This document shows, piece by piece, positions 54,301 to 64,000 of a DNA stretch of 64,000 nt (position 1 is the stretch's first letter; each line of letters starts with the position of its first letter). The position numbers and the translations under genes were made by a program. The notes under the pieces were generated by a model. That model ran no database searches and had not been told where the DNA came from. It saw nothing but the letters and a program-made list of their open reading frames with translations. Source of the stretch: Styela clava. Its lineage: Eukaryota > Chordata > Ascidiacea > Stolidobranchia > Styelidae. The DNA is taken from NCBI RefSeq assembly GCF_964204865.1, contig NC_135256.1, forward strand, positions 21,604,703 to 21,668,702, in the 5' to 3' direction.

Positions 54301-57300
54301 CACCATCATCAAGGACTTGCATATAAAAAACACGACTGGCTAATTAATCCCCATATTCGACATGGACTGGTAACCAAACATGAGGTCGTGGTATGCCATA
54401 TGATTAAGCCGTCTTATCGGCGTTCCCTTTCCCCGGGATAAAAATGATATCTTATCCTAAGTTGTATTTTTCAAGCATAGCAAAATCAAGATATTGATAA
54501 CTGAAAAGTTATAAATTAAAATTAGTTAGAAAGAGAAATTCCATCTGCTAGCATGATTTGAAAGTTGCCAAATATTGTTTCAAAATCTCCACCTTACCTT
54601 GAAAAATCTTCATTGTGAATAGTAAGTATAATTGCTTCTACTGAATCAGCCATGGATGATAACAATGGTCTGATACCATTTGACATTAAAATTGTTAAAA
54701 CTACCAATGATTCCTGGACAATTTCAATGGCTTCTGGTGAATAATCAGGATGTTCAGCAAATACCTTAAAAAAGTTGGGAATATGAACAAACAACTTAAA
54801 AAATGCACTAGTTATGCAAGACAGCTATTCTATATGTAAAACTGGCAATTGTTGAATATTGGAATGTGTCAGAGATATGCTAATATGATTTGGCATAAAG
54901 ACCCTTTATTGGTTGTATTGGAATCAAAATAAGCCTATCTATCGAAGAAAAAAATGTATATGAAGCTTTTTCACTACAATCAAGACGCTGTACTATCAAC
55001 CACTGCTATGTGAGAAGTTTTAGAACAAACAGAATCTTCCTGGCCTGGCTTTGACTACCTAATCGATTATGTCCTGAGGTGAGGTTGTGGGGCGACACCA
55101 ACCTAGTCAATTCAACGTTCTAACCACTAGTCTGGGCTATTGCACCAACATGGGATAACCTCACTTAGTTAACAATGCTTCAGCCGAACATACTCTATGG
55201 CTGATGGGAAGTATACTTATTGCAAAGAGAGATAAATCAACTAGAAATTTTGTATGTAACATTTTCAGAGCAAGGTCGCAATAAATCAATTCACAGCATA
55301 GAAGCCAGTAGATTCCAAATCAGCTGTCACAAATTGGCCCAAAACTATGTACAAGATTATTCTCTCTTAAATGATTTCATGTTTTTGGTGGGAATCTTGA
55401 AGAACTTTGATAGTTTCCTTAACTTCTGAATGATTGTGAGACTTTCCACTTGAGACTATGTTTTGAGATAAATTTGTTACAAACTAACGTGTCAAGACCA
55501 ATTTCAATTAAATATCCATTTCTATATAAAGGAAATTCTAAATGAATTTTTAGAATATCACATACGAAGTGAGCTAAAAAAAACAGAACATAGGTCATTA
55601 GAAACATACTCTGAAAAAAACATTATTTCTGTGCGAAGCGCCCTGGATTATTGATTTGAAGTATCAGGTGAATTCATACACAAACAGAAGTTCAAGTGTT
55701 GATAAATTTTCTTCATTTTCATAGACGTAATTAAAAAACTTGTGGTTCTGTATTTTTGGGTCACACTGAATATAATAAAACAGGCATGAACAAGGTAATA
55801 GAAAGATACCTTTGATAAAGATTTCTGCAATCTGTAGAGTGAATTGATGACATTGGCATTGCATCTTTGATTTAAATTCGGTGGTCCTATTACTTGACTT
55901 GCTTCACCTTGAGTTGATAACTGAAAAAATGCAAAAGATTGTAAATTTAGAATGTTTAATTCAATGGTTTTCAAACGATGGGGCGTGCCTCATAAGCGGG
56001 GCGTACACAATTTATGGAGGGGACATGAAGCTTATTAAAAATATTTGTTAGATTTGATCTTGCCCACCTTATTTGGATACTTACATTTCTTATTTTGTCA
56101 GCCCAAAACAACTGCACTAATAGAAATAACAACAAGTTTTGCTTGTTTTTAAAACTTTCGATTTATTCCATTCTTTATGTTCCATCCACATATTTTTTGA
56201 GGTGGGGCTCGAGACTTGACAAATTCAAAAAAGGGGACACGGCCCAAAAAGTTTGAGAACCACTGGTTTGAATAGTTCAATTGTAAATGAAATGATGCAG
56301 AAAAAAACAACTGATATCTATTAATATGGGCTGTTATGTTTTTTCTCTACTTTTCTCTTTTCCATCCCCTAACTGGCTAATATACATATTACTGTTGTGC
56401 TATATCTTTGATGTGCATTTGTGCTACTAACTAATATTTCATCCATGTGTATTCTTCATTAGTATGTATTCTTTATTAGCATTCTCAAACTGCATTTATA
56501 CAGGTGAGGGGTACATGTCACACAACTATGTCATAGGCCAACAAGGTATTATAAATGTATTCTATCTCCATATTCTATTTATCATTGTGTAGATACTGTT
56601 ACATATTCAGACAATCAATATATAGGTTATAATGTACAGATTTCATGATTGACAATTAATGCTTTATTATACTTTTAGTAATATCTGCTATTTTATTTTC
56701 TATTAGGTTCAAATTTTCTGACAAAATACAGAACATACTGTCTATTAAAGTAGTTTCAAGTTGATGTATTCCAATTGAATTGGTTTGAAAGGCTTATATA
56801 TAGCTGGTGTAACTGTAGAATAATGATTAAAAAAATTTTGAATTTAAAAAAATCGGGTTTGAAGTTTTTTCAGTAAATAGTCAAATCGGGACATAATTAC
56901 TAAGAGTAAAAAATCACATTGTTACATAAAAACAGCATTCGAACTTGACCCAATCAGATAACTGAATCATACAATCAACATGGACAATCATATTTGTGAG
57001 GAAGAAATGAAAATCATGTTTGTTTCGGAACAGGTCATCGCGTAATATGACCGGTAAAATATTCCCCTTTTCTTGAAATTTAATACATACCAGTTGTTCC
57101 GATTTCACGGCAAAGAATTTGACAGTTTTTGCAACGTTTCGTGCCACTGTTATACTCAGTCCTGCATCAACACTTGATACGCTGATCTCACTAAATGAAT
57201 AATTGAATAGAAGTTGAAGTGAAAATGAGTGAACGGATGGATTCATAAAATGAAGTAAGCAATTGTTCATCAAAATTTCAAAAGTCATAAAAATAAATTT

Positions 57301-60300
57301 GTTAGCACCTATATTGAAAATGGAAAAGGGGTTTTAAACAGCTAGCGAAATTGAAAGTTGGATACAACTTGATACAATGAATGAATTAAATTTCACTCAT
57401 GTCATGATTCGCATGCATTGCATATGTTATAATTTTTCTGTAAGGAAAAAATCAGAATCGAACGTAAATTAGGTAAAGCTATTTGAATATAAACAATTCT
57501 AGCACACACTTTAGAAATCATTTGAACCCACACTTATTCCGAATGCATTCAATTCAAGCTAATTTCTTTAGAATCCCTCCACTAACCTTGATATTGTTTT
57601 TATGATTGCATCAACTTCTTCATCTGATGGAGGATTCTTAGCACCAGGAGGAAAAACCAAGTTGACAGGATCGAACAGTCTTGATAACGATCGTTGCAAA
57701 TACGCAGTTTCAAATGAACGAAGTGATTGTTTCAAAGCCAGTTCAGGGCTAAAAAAGAATCGTTTTTCAGTATAATTCCTATTTTTTACAACTATTCCAT
57801 CAGGATAGAAGGCAAAATATGTCCTTCAAACGATTGAATTTTTTGAATTTCATATGACACCAATAACAAGAGTTCCATTAATGTTTAAAGAGTGAATTAA
57901 TTATACTACCTTACTATGGCACCCCAATGACTAAGCAAATTTTACCCAGCGCAACAAATTAATTTTGCTTGACTTAAGTTTACAAATCAGCCAGAATCTT
58001 ATTAACAACATTCCCTTTGACCTAGAAGAATATCTTAAAAATCAATAAAGTAAAAGATTATATCTAAATTTGTCAAGCGCGAAAAAACATTTGAAAAGCA
58101 AATATAGTATGTCAAAATAAATTTCAGTATATCAAGATATCTACTCAAAAATTAAAAAAATATAAATAACAGTATTGGCCGCAGTTGACCTGATAAAACT
58201 TGAATGTTAAAAAAAAATAATCAAGAACTAATCATAAATCCTTTTTAAAAATGAAATCGCATCAATAACTGTCAAAAAATATTATTCTTATGAACATGAA
58301 TATAATATCTTCAATGCAACGAATATTTTAAATATATTTTACACGCTTTCTTCCTAATGACGTATAAGGAAAATTTAAGAATCATTGTTGATATTGTGAG
58401 AACCATGTTTTAGAAAAACTTATGTAACTTTAAAATTGTTCATAGACTTTGAAAAAATTTACTCTGGCATATCTCAGTACCATAATTAACGTGACTGTAT
58501 TGATATCTTCACAGGTCAGAATTCTAATTACATTTCAAGATTTTCATCAAATCAGATCACAGCGATGGAATAGAAAAAATAGATCAATAAATTTTTCTGG
58601 TCAACAAATCGAAGGATTTTTATCCAAAAGGGCAAAACGTAAAATTTTTTTTTTTAAAAATGATAAAATATACAGTTTTGATTTTTGGACTCGTGTAAAT
58701 CTATTATAATAATTTGGTGAATGTTGCTTTAAACATTGGGAATAAAAAAAAAATGTTGTTTTCAAATAAATTCATAGCCTATTGAATTATTTAAAAAAAT
58801 TCAAACCTCTTCGTCTCAAAATCATTCGAATATTGAAAAAGTTATTCAACTATACAACGTCCTGGTGGATATTTATTTAGAGCAAAGATAACAACGACAC
58901 ATAATATGAATATAGTAATTCAATATAGTAAATTTTGAATTTTTTTGAGTTTTGAATTTTCAAAATTTGTCATTTTTCACCCTTGGACAAAAATGAATTC
59001 TATTTAACACTGACACTGTTAAAGTAAATTAAACAACATAAGTTTGTTCAAAAAGTTGTAATTATTAGAATTTGACATGTTATGGTAAAAAAAATGTACT
59101 TTCTGACACTGTGAAAATATAATATTAATTGAAGTCAGTTTTTTACAACCAAACTGAAATACAAAATTCAATTTCAATGAATTTATAAGATGTTAAAAAA
59201 GCTTATTGTAAACAGACTTGTTTAGAGAGGAATAAATACATGTGAACAAGCAAAAAAAAATACTTGAAATTAGTTTCTTTCGGTTTTGATGATGTATCGG
59301 ATGGTATTTCAATATCTTGCGGGGCAAACGAAGTTGCGTCTTTAAAAGCTTCAACTTTGCCCTGAAAAGCGTTTTAAAAGGAAATAAAGCACCCACAAAA
59401 TGCTTTTGTGTCCATATTTCACACCGCATTTGTCAGATTATAGGCAAGAATTAAAACATTTTTGCAACATGTTAGACAGCCCTTCCATGAAACATAGTTT
59501 AAAATCGTATTTCGTGGTTCGATAATCTGTTAACAGCACCATTAATATTAATGAGAACGTAACGCCAGAGAGAAATAAGCTACGACTGTGAGCAGTTTCT
59601 ATTATGGAAAATCATGTTAAGTTACGTCTCTTGCAGATTAGTAGAAATCTTTAAAATACTCAAAGAAAAAATCTTTGCCGAGTATGGGCTATCGATGGAT
59701 CGCGCCTAATCGAAACAATCAATCAACAGTCCATACTCGGCAGAATTTTTCTTCTGAAAATAGTAATCATGATAAGAGTGTGAAATATAAATTATATAAT
59801 ATGTTTACTATAAATAGACATGACGTTAGAATTAATGAACCAATGAAAACAAAAATTTAGATGGCCATCAGAGAGTAAATTGGACTCAACTTGTGTATTA
59901 AATTTTTCAATTTAAAATGATAATTAAAGATAATTTAGCATGTCCTATTTTTGGCGGTAATATGCGTTGTATATTAAATATAGAACCACAGAAATAAAAT
60001 TTTAACAGAGCATATAATGATATTTACAAACCTCCAAAGCTTCACAAAATGGTAGAACTTTGCACCAAAGGTTATTATACAGTCTCATTAATTTTGGATA
60101 TTCTCCTTCAAATGCTTGCTGTATAAACGATGATGCTAAAACAAATAGATGAACAGATTAGTACGGTAATGTCATTTGGACATAATATGACGTCGTGAAA
60201 ATTGATATCCAATAAGTTATTTTGGAAATATAAGATGGAGTTTTCATATAACAAATAACAATGACTCATAACCATTTTCAATACAATACTCCCTTTGCTT

Positions 60301-63300
60301 ATTTTAAATTTCTTATTCCCCCCTCGCAAAACATGTAAACTTTATTTCCGTTTGTCGTTCAATATTTAATTGATACGCACAACCCGCACTCTGGTTTTTG
60401 CACAGTTTGAATAGTTTATATGTTGTCCATAAATAGGCATTTTATGAATCTCTGACATTTATATATTTATGTTACATACATTTAACAGCATGTTTTAATT
60501 CTTCATCGATGCATCGAGACATGTTTTGCCAGAACAATCTTGCAAATTGAGTGCTTTTCCCTTCCTAGATAGATCAAAAAAAAAAATGAAATAACATTAA
60601 ACGAAGTGAAAAAGAACGAAAAGTGATTCCATTATACCATATTAATTTAACACCAGTTAAAATTATTAATGACAAACGAAACCAAAACACTATTCAAATT
60701 TTGTTCTTTATCAAGACAAGACAAGAGACTGATGGCAATGCAAAAATATTTTGACATTGAGGTTGTGTCTAAAATGCTCCATATTTCATAAAAGATGAAC
60801 CCATGAATAAAATAAAACAACTGTGAACAGGGCTTGCTGAGAAGAACAGCATGGCAAAATACAGTGTTTCCATATTTCATAAAAAGTTTTACATGAAATA
60901 AGAGAAAACAGCAATGTAGGGAAATTAAAAAAAAATAAAATAAAAGTTACAATCTGCAAAATACAAAATTGCAAAATACAGTGTTTCTATATTTCATAAA
61001 AAGTTTTACATGAAATAAGAGAAAATAGCAAACGTAGGGAAATTAAAAAAAATAAAATAAAAGTTACAATCTGCTAGCAGCTTAAACCATCTTCAAGTAT
61101 CAAAAATTAAAAATTGATTGGTCCATTGGTTGTAGAGAAAAGCGATTATTTTTAAACAACAACAATGACTCTAACAACAATTTAGCAAGACGATTCATAA
61201 GCCCACTTCTTGTCCAATCAATACAGTGATGAGAAATTGATAAGAAACCTACTTTACTGAGTTCATCAATGAATCTGTGATGAGTAACTGGATCTCGTTT
61301 TTTTGATAAAACTTTCTGAAGATTGATGATCTAAGAAATAAATTATTGAAAATTACCATAAATAGACTCCAAACCAAAAAATATCTCATCTTATTGAAAT
61401 ATTGTCTCGAGACAAATGCTCAAGAACTTACTCATAAATGAAAGAATCTCAAGAGTAAATTTGCACAACATGCAAGAAATTAAAAATAACTCATAGAGTC
61501 ATCAGATGCATTCAAAGCATTATTCAAAGTTAAGGTGTCTTTCAGAATTAATGCGACACTGAAGATTAAAGAAAGAAAGAGGGATAAAGCTTGCTCACAT
61601 TACATTCCAGTTGAGTATTCCCCCAGTGACAACCAAAACTGATATGGAAAAACGGAATGAGAGTTTAGAAAATTACAATGGATTTTGTTTATTCTGATTA
61701 TTTTTGTAATAAAACAGTTCAATATTTTACCTGAGTACTAGCAAGATGAACATTTTCCATAACTTCTTCCATATTATTCCATAGCAAGGTTCTGAATGCT
61801 GGAGTATCTCCAGGTGTAGGCATACCAGCAGCTTTACCTGGACCTGGAAACCAAAGAATAAATCATTAGTAAAGAGCAATCATAATATTCACAGCGTAAC
61901 TACTTTCTATTAACTGTTGTTGATCAAATGAAAACATTGTAAAATGTTTTGCATAATTTGACATTTTTTTCCTACCAATAACCAGGGATGCCCAAAATAG
62001 ATCGAATATTCAAATACATTTGAAATCAGTTATGCTTAATATTGCAAATTCTTGATTTTGAAAACAATTCGAATAGTTTCATTTAAAAATTTGTTATTTG
62101 AGGCATTGGCAATAAAAAATAATGGACTTTGGCCTACTTCTTTTCAGCCTTGTAAAAACAGAAAATAAATCAAAGTAACATTTAGTTTGCAACTATTGTA
62201 TTATCAAATTCCATGAATTATAGAATTTACAATATTTACACAATTTTCAGAATGTCCTTTGTTTCAGAATGTATATGGAATGGTAAATTATTCGGTTCTG
62301 GCCAAAGCTACCAATAACACAAGTTTTGTGACTTTGACATATTTCTAATATGAACTCGATTCTACACCTGTCGAAAGGGCAATGTAACGGGAGACACTAA
62401 ATTTTATACACTAAATTTTTAATGCCGGCACAAAGTCAAATCCATGTGAAGAGCAATGATAAATCCCTTGGGATAAAATTTCCCCAAAAATGCAATCTGA
62501 AATTGCATTTGGCAAATTGGACATTTTCTGCTACGCCAGTAGAAGTCAATTAGTCTTCGCAACATAATGCAGTATATTTAACATGGCACATGCATGATAC
62601 ATATCACCTTCAACACATAAACTGATAAATTGGGGACGATTTTTTAATTGTGTGCATAGATGACCATGTGCTAACCCACATTTAAATATTGAATGTGATC
62701 AAAAACGGAACAACATTAATGATGTGTGATAACATTTATGATCATGATCCATTTTATTCAGAATTTGCTTCACAAAGTATAACAAATTCTTCATCAGTAC
62801 GATTCTCCTTCACTTCTGAGTGAGTGCATATGACCCTGCTATGAATAAATTATCTTGAAAAAAAAAAATCTGCTAAAAGAGTGGTGTTAATCATTAGGGA
62901 CAAAACACGACAGAGAACATATGATATCTATCTCTTACTCATAATTAGTTTGAAGTCGTAACCAAATTTCCCTGAAATCCCTAAAGAAAACAAAACATAT
63001 CAATTTCGTTTAAAAATCTAACATGATTGCGGTATTTCAAAATAATGGGTTTATTGAATTTCTCCCAAACTTAACTTTTACGTGGTTAAAATGTCACAGA
63101 AAAATACCCATATACAAAAAATTCCATCTCTACTAAAACCTGTCAACAGCGGTAATATATTAACTAAAAGAAGTTTGAATCGCACAACATTAAAATACCT
63201 TTGTCATAAAGACATTGAAAAAAATTGAAAAAAAAAGAAGAATTCTAATTACTATTTTTCAATCTGAATTATGCCTATATGAAATTTAAAAAGAAAAAAC

Positions 63301-63825
63301 TAGAAAATTGAGCACAGACATAACTCGCGAAATTCAGTCAATTTCACGAGCATGATTTTATTACAAACTGGAAACCCAAACTGACTTTTCATTAATTTTA
63401 ATAAACCGAACTTTATTTTAAGTGACAATTCTATGTCAAAATATTTCACCATTAGTTTATCAATTGGATAAATATTTCAAATAGTAGTAAAATCATATGC
63501 AAATTGAATTAATAAGATGATGAAATGTAAAAAAGACACGAAAGAAAAATCATGACATCATATTATATCTCACATCTTATTAAGGAAAAGTTAGAAATTT
63601 TGAATATCAAAATAAAATATATTCACCTTTAGAATGGCTTAAATTTGAACCAGATGTCTTGGTAGATATATTATTGACAGCGTTAGATATTATTTTTGGA
63701 TCAAGAGCTCTTCTTATTTGAGATTGAAGTGATGATATCAAATCATCTGTCGTTTTACGCAGCGGGTTGTACAGATCTCCCAAGTTATAAAAAGCTTGGA
63801 GAGCTGTGGCAATTTGAGATGGATT
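51344..63825 (-). CDS. COG5: Conserved oligomeric Golgi complex subunit 5 (partial: N-terminus off right edge)
   Basis: Lobe B subunit of the COG tether for intra-Golgi retrograde vesicles. Exons in coding order: 63825-63627, (optional 62980-62939), 61843-61731, 61330-61253, 60564-60480, 60135-60032, 59361-59264, 57748-57587, 57190-57091, 55920-55810, 54764-54598, 53683-53558, 53019-52911, 52374-52171, 51538-51344. Phases join throughout to give 616 residues and a TGA stop. Human COG5, about 839 residues, has close counterparts for [118 protein letters not shown], and the C-terminal [13 protein letters not shown]. Roughly the first quarter of the protein is missing from the window. The domain is alpha-helical and the protein peripheral. 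Exon 59361-59264 is the least conserved. Confidence 0.96.
53767..54026. mobile_element. Family A element copy 3 with perfect 8-bp TSD
   Basis: The 260-bp element has inverted ends GGGGCTCCCGAAGTATG and CATACTTCGGGAGCACC, extending inward through ...AAGATGGCGGA... and ...GGTTAGGGTTAGG... . TAATTATC lies at 53759-53766 and 54027-54034. Same family as 4035-4248 and 7139-7347. It lies in a COG5 intron. Confidence 0.92.
55085..55165 (-). repeat. Possible tRNA-like SINE fragment
   Basis: The minus strand has ATAGCCCAGACTAGTGGTTA, resembling a tRNA D-arm/A box, followed by a poor B-box-like GGTGTCGCCCC. It is weaker than the 14840-14984 SINE. Confidence 0.35.
55962..56265. mobile_element. hAT-like MITE (CAGTGGTTCTCAAAC type) in a COG5 intron
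   Basis: The left end CAATGGTTTTCAAAC pairs with the right end GTTTGAGAACCACTG. The flanks GTTTAATT and GTTTGAAT match at 6 of 8 bases. Confidence 0.8.
59662..59756. repeat. Inverted repeat hairpin in a COG5 intron
   Basis: The arms AGAAAAAATCTTTGCCGAG.. and ..CTCGGCAGAATTTTTCTTCT pair, with an 11-bp perfect core GCCGAGTATGG (59677-59687) / CCATACTCGGC (59731-59741) and a loop of about 43 bases. It could be a short MITE or a structured RNA. Confidence 0.6.
60853..61077 (+). repeat. 118-bp tandem duplication in a COG5 intron
   Basis: GCAAAATACAGTGTTT through AAAAGTTACAATCTGC occurs at about 60853-60956 and again at 60971-61074, with few differences. Confidence 0.9.
62939..62980 (-). CDS. COG5: Candidate 42-nt alternative microexon of COG5
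   Basis: On the minus strand a pyrimidine-rich acceptor (TTTTCTTTAG) precedes 42 bases that encode [13 protein letters not shown] with split codons at both ends, followed by a GTAAGA donor. The phase (2 bases, 13 codons, 1 base) fits exactly between exons 63825-63627 and 61843-61731, whose direct join is also in frame. So it would insert 14 residues without frameshift. Confidence 0.6.
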
Positions 63826-63898
63826 CTAAATAAATGTAATATATTTATAGAATGAAATCAAATAAACTTACGATAACAAGTGATTTAAAACTTAAATA

Positions 63899-64000
63899 CT
63901 AAAATATACACATTCACACATACAAAAAATACACATTCACACATACAAAAAATACACATTCACACAAACAAAAAATACACATTCACACATACAAAAAATA
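63899..64000 (+). repeat. 23-bp minisatellite at the right edge
   Basis: About four and a half units of ACACATTCACACATACAAAAAAT, with one variant (ACAAACA), running off the window. Confidence 0.92.

Noticed and set aside
60486..60564. Alternative COG5 exon end before GTTAAA
   Set aside because: The following exon would then be out of phase; the GTATGT donor one codon-pair further (exon end 60480) restores the frame and the human-like [16 protein letters not shown] block.
63899..64000. CRISPR-like repeat array
   Set aside because: Units are contiguous with no spacers and the context is a eukaryotic intron; it is a minisatellite.

Overview
The window reads as chordate-invertebrate nuclear DNA, most likely a tunicate of the Ciona type. 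It is AT-rich, genes sit close together with many short phase-matched introns, and it carries hAT-like and other small DNA transposons. The organism is an inference from protein similarity and genome style; no species marker was tested. There is no bacterial, viral or CRISPR content.

Layout, left to right. (1) 24-15354, minus strand: 13 exons of an organellar Na+/H+ exchanger of the NHE6/7/9 group; the C-terminal tail runs off the left edge. Three of its introns carry U12-type (minor spliceosome) signals, one of them AT-AC. (2) 18169-19626, plus: a single-exon M1AP (meiosis 1 arresting protein) homologue, divergent from the exchanger. (3) 21457-24418 and 28613-31377, plus: two tandem tropomyosin genes with identical 8-exon structures, both encoding unusually short 277-residue proteins. 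The spacer between them holds a hAT-like element with two other hAT-like elements inserted in it. (4) 31378-44364: about 13 kb without a recognisable gene, with dispersed transposons and a few GC-richer patches, upstream of (5) a Fezf zinc-finger repressor homologue in four coding exons, 44365-48630, plus. (6) 51344-63825, minus: 14 constitutive exons, plus one candidate 42-nt microexon, encoding the C-terminal 616 residues of the Golgi tether subunit COG5; the 5' end lies off the right edge. Fezf and COG5 are convergent. Between them a foldback element with a perfect-looking 502-bp tandem duplication ends a few bases beyond the COG5 stop codon.

The genes do not form one pathway: endosomal pH control, meiosis, actin regulation, neural fate and Golgi trafficking. 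The most interesting signals are the U12 intron cluster in the exchanger, intronless M1AP, the duplicated short-tail tropomyosins, a Fezf protein with no visible Eh1 motif, the COG5 microexon, and several transposon families with clear target-site duplications. All exon boundaries were read by eye from splice signals, reading-frame continuity and remembered family similarity; no alignment or search was run.
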